DNA from: Pyrinomonadaceae bacterium
Lineage (GTDB): Bacteria > Acidobacteriota > Blastocatellia > Pyrinomonadales > Pyrinomonadaceae
Assembly: GCA_013812565.1 (NCBI GenBank)
Contig: JACCTF010000401.1
Span: forward strand, 1 to 7,582
Length of the DNA: 7,582 bases
Direction: 5' to 3'
Part shown: piece after piece, positions 7,261 through 7,582 of the stretch
Layout of the letters: every line of letters begins with the position of its first letter
Position numbering within the stretch: position 1 is the stretch's first letter
Translations under genes and position numbers: made by a program
The notes under the pieces: model-generated
The model's database searches: none
What the model was told of the DNA's origin: nothing
Seen by the model: only the letters and a program-made list of their open reading frames with translations

Positions 7261-7280
7261 ATGTGAGCGGCAGATGTCCG
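7261..7280. repeat. Decayed heptamer repeat after permease 2
   Basis: Right after the TAA stop the sequence reads ATGTGAG, CGGCAG, ATGTCCG. This is the same register relative to the stop codon as ATGTCAG, ATGCCAG after permease 1, but with a base lost and several changes. A loose partner, CTGCATCT (7309-7316), lies downstream. Read as a relic of the same repeat family; the match is weak by itself. Confidence 0.35.
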
Positions 7281-7394
7281 GTTGCGCGCAGTCGATGTGA
7301 TAAAGTGTCTGCATCTTTATATCTTTTCACATAAATTCTGCTTACTGAAACAGGCAATGTAACCAAGACGACGCTTGAAACGTACTAACGTATC

Positions 7395-7582
7395 GTGAAA
7401 CTCATCGAAACTCTAAAGCTCGCACTTACGGCCGTCTGGACACACAAACTGCGTTCGGTATTAACGCTGCTCGGCATGATCATCGGTGTCACCGCCGTCG
7501 TCGTAGTTGTTTCCATGATCCAGGGCTTCAACACTTACGTTGATGAGAAGATTGCGAAAATCGGCTCGAAGTCGTTCAACGT
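7395..7582 (+). CDS. FtsX-like ABC permease 3, N-terminal part (cut by right edge)
   Basis: Sixty-two codons are present and read VKLIETLKLALTAVWTHKLRSVLTLLGMIIGV and on. They match the N-termini of the two permeases upstream: amphipathic segment, HKLRSVLTLLG (compare NKLRTGLTLIG and NKLRSSLTILG), membrane helix 1 (about 23-45) and the SMIQGF turn (compare TIIKGL and SIIQGL). The start is GTG, because an in-frame TAA lies at 7386-7388 and no ATG falls before the helix. No clear Shine-Dalgarno site is visible. The 134-base gap before it is the longest in the operon and could hold its own promoter, but none is convincing. A small 6-bp palindrome (7300-7305 with 7315-7320) is the only other structure there. 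The periplasmic domain and C-terminus lie outside the window. Confidence 0.85.
   Translation, partial: MKLIETLKLALTAVWTHKLRSVLTLLGMIIGVTAVVVVVSMIQGFNTYVDEKIAKIGSKSFN

Noticed and set aside
7300..7325. ATAAAG/CTTTAT palindrome as an intrinsic terminator after permease 2
   Set aside because: The stem is only six A-T-rich pairs with a short broken T-run; it is too weak to call.

Overview
The window reads as chromosomal DNA of a Gram-negative, moderately GC-rich bacterium. The style suggests Acidobacteriota, possibly Blastocatellia: Ser/Thr kinases carrying zinc ribbons, MacB-type permeases present as several separate genes, weak Shine-Dalgarno signals, and short heptamer repeats between genes. 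This placement is inference from gene content. No marker gene is present to confirm it. I see no mobile element, CRISPR array, tRNA or rRNA.

Two divergent transcription units face away from a 326-base intergenic region (1960-2285). The left unit, on the minus strand, encodes a small zinc-ribbon/FHA protein (1486-1959). It is followed 51 bases downstream by a eukaryotic-type Ser/Thr protein kinase (from 1434 to beyond the left edge). The kinase has its own N-terminal zinc ribbon and a second one after the catalytic domain. A well-formed sigma70-like promoter (TTGGCG, 17 bases, TAAAAT) lies upstream of the FHA gene, with an 11-base-period direct repeat beside it. The pair looks like a phosphorylation and phosphothreonine-reading module.

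The right unit, on the plus strand, is a MacAB-like tripartite ABC exporter. It has a membrane-fusion/adaptor protein with a long coiled-coil hairpin (2286-3857), a LolD/MacB-type ATPase (3868-4632) and two paralogous permeases of exactly equal length, 413 residues (4708-5949 and 6019-7260). A third related permease starts with GTG at 7395 and runs off the right edge. The adaptor would link an inner-membrane permease/ATPase complex to a TolC-like outer-membrane channel. The substrate cannot be read from the sequence.

The least ordinary signal lies in the gaps between the ATPase and permease genes. The gaps before permeases 1 and 2 are built almost entirely of 7-base tandem units (consensus about A-A/T-G-T-C-A-G) in inverted orientation. 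They run from the stop codon of one gene to the start codon of the next. The second can fold into a 23-bp stem with two G-U pairs. A decayed copy follows the stop codon of permease 2.
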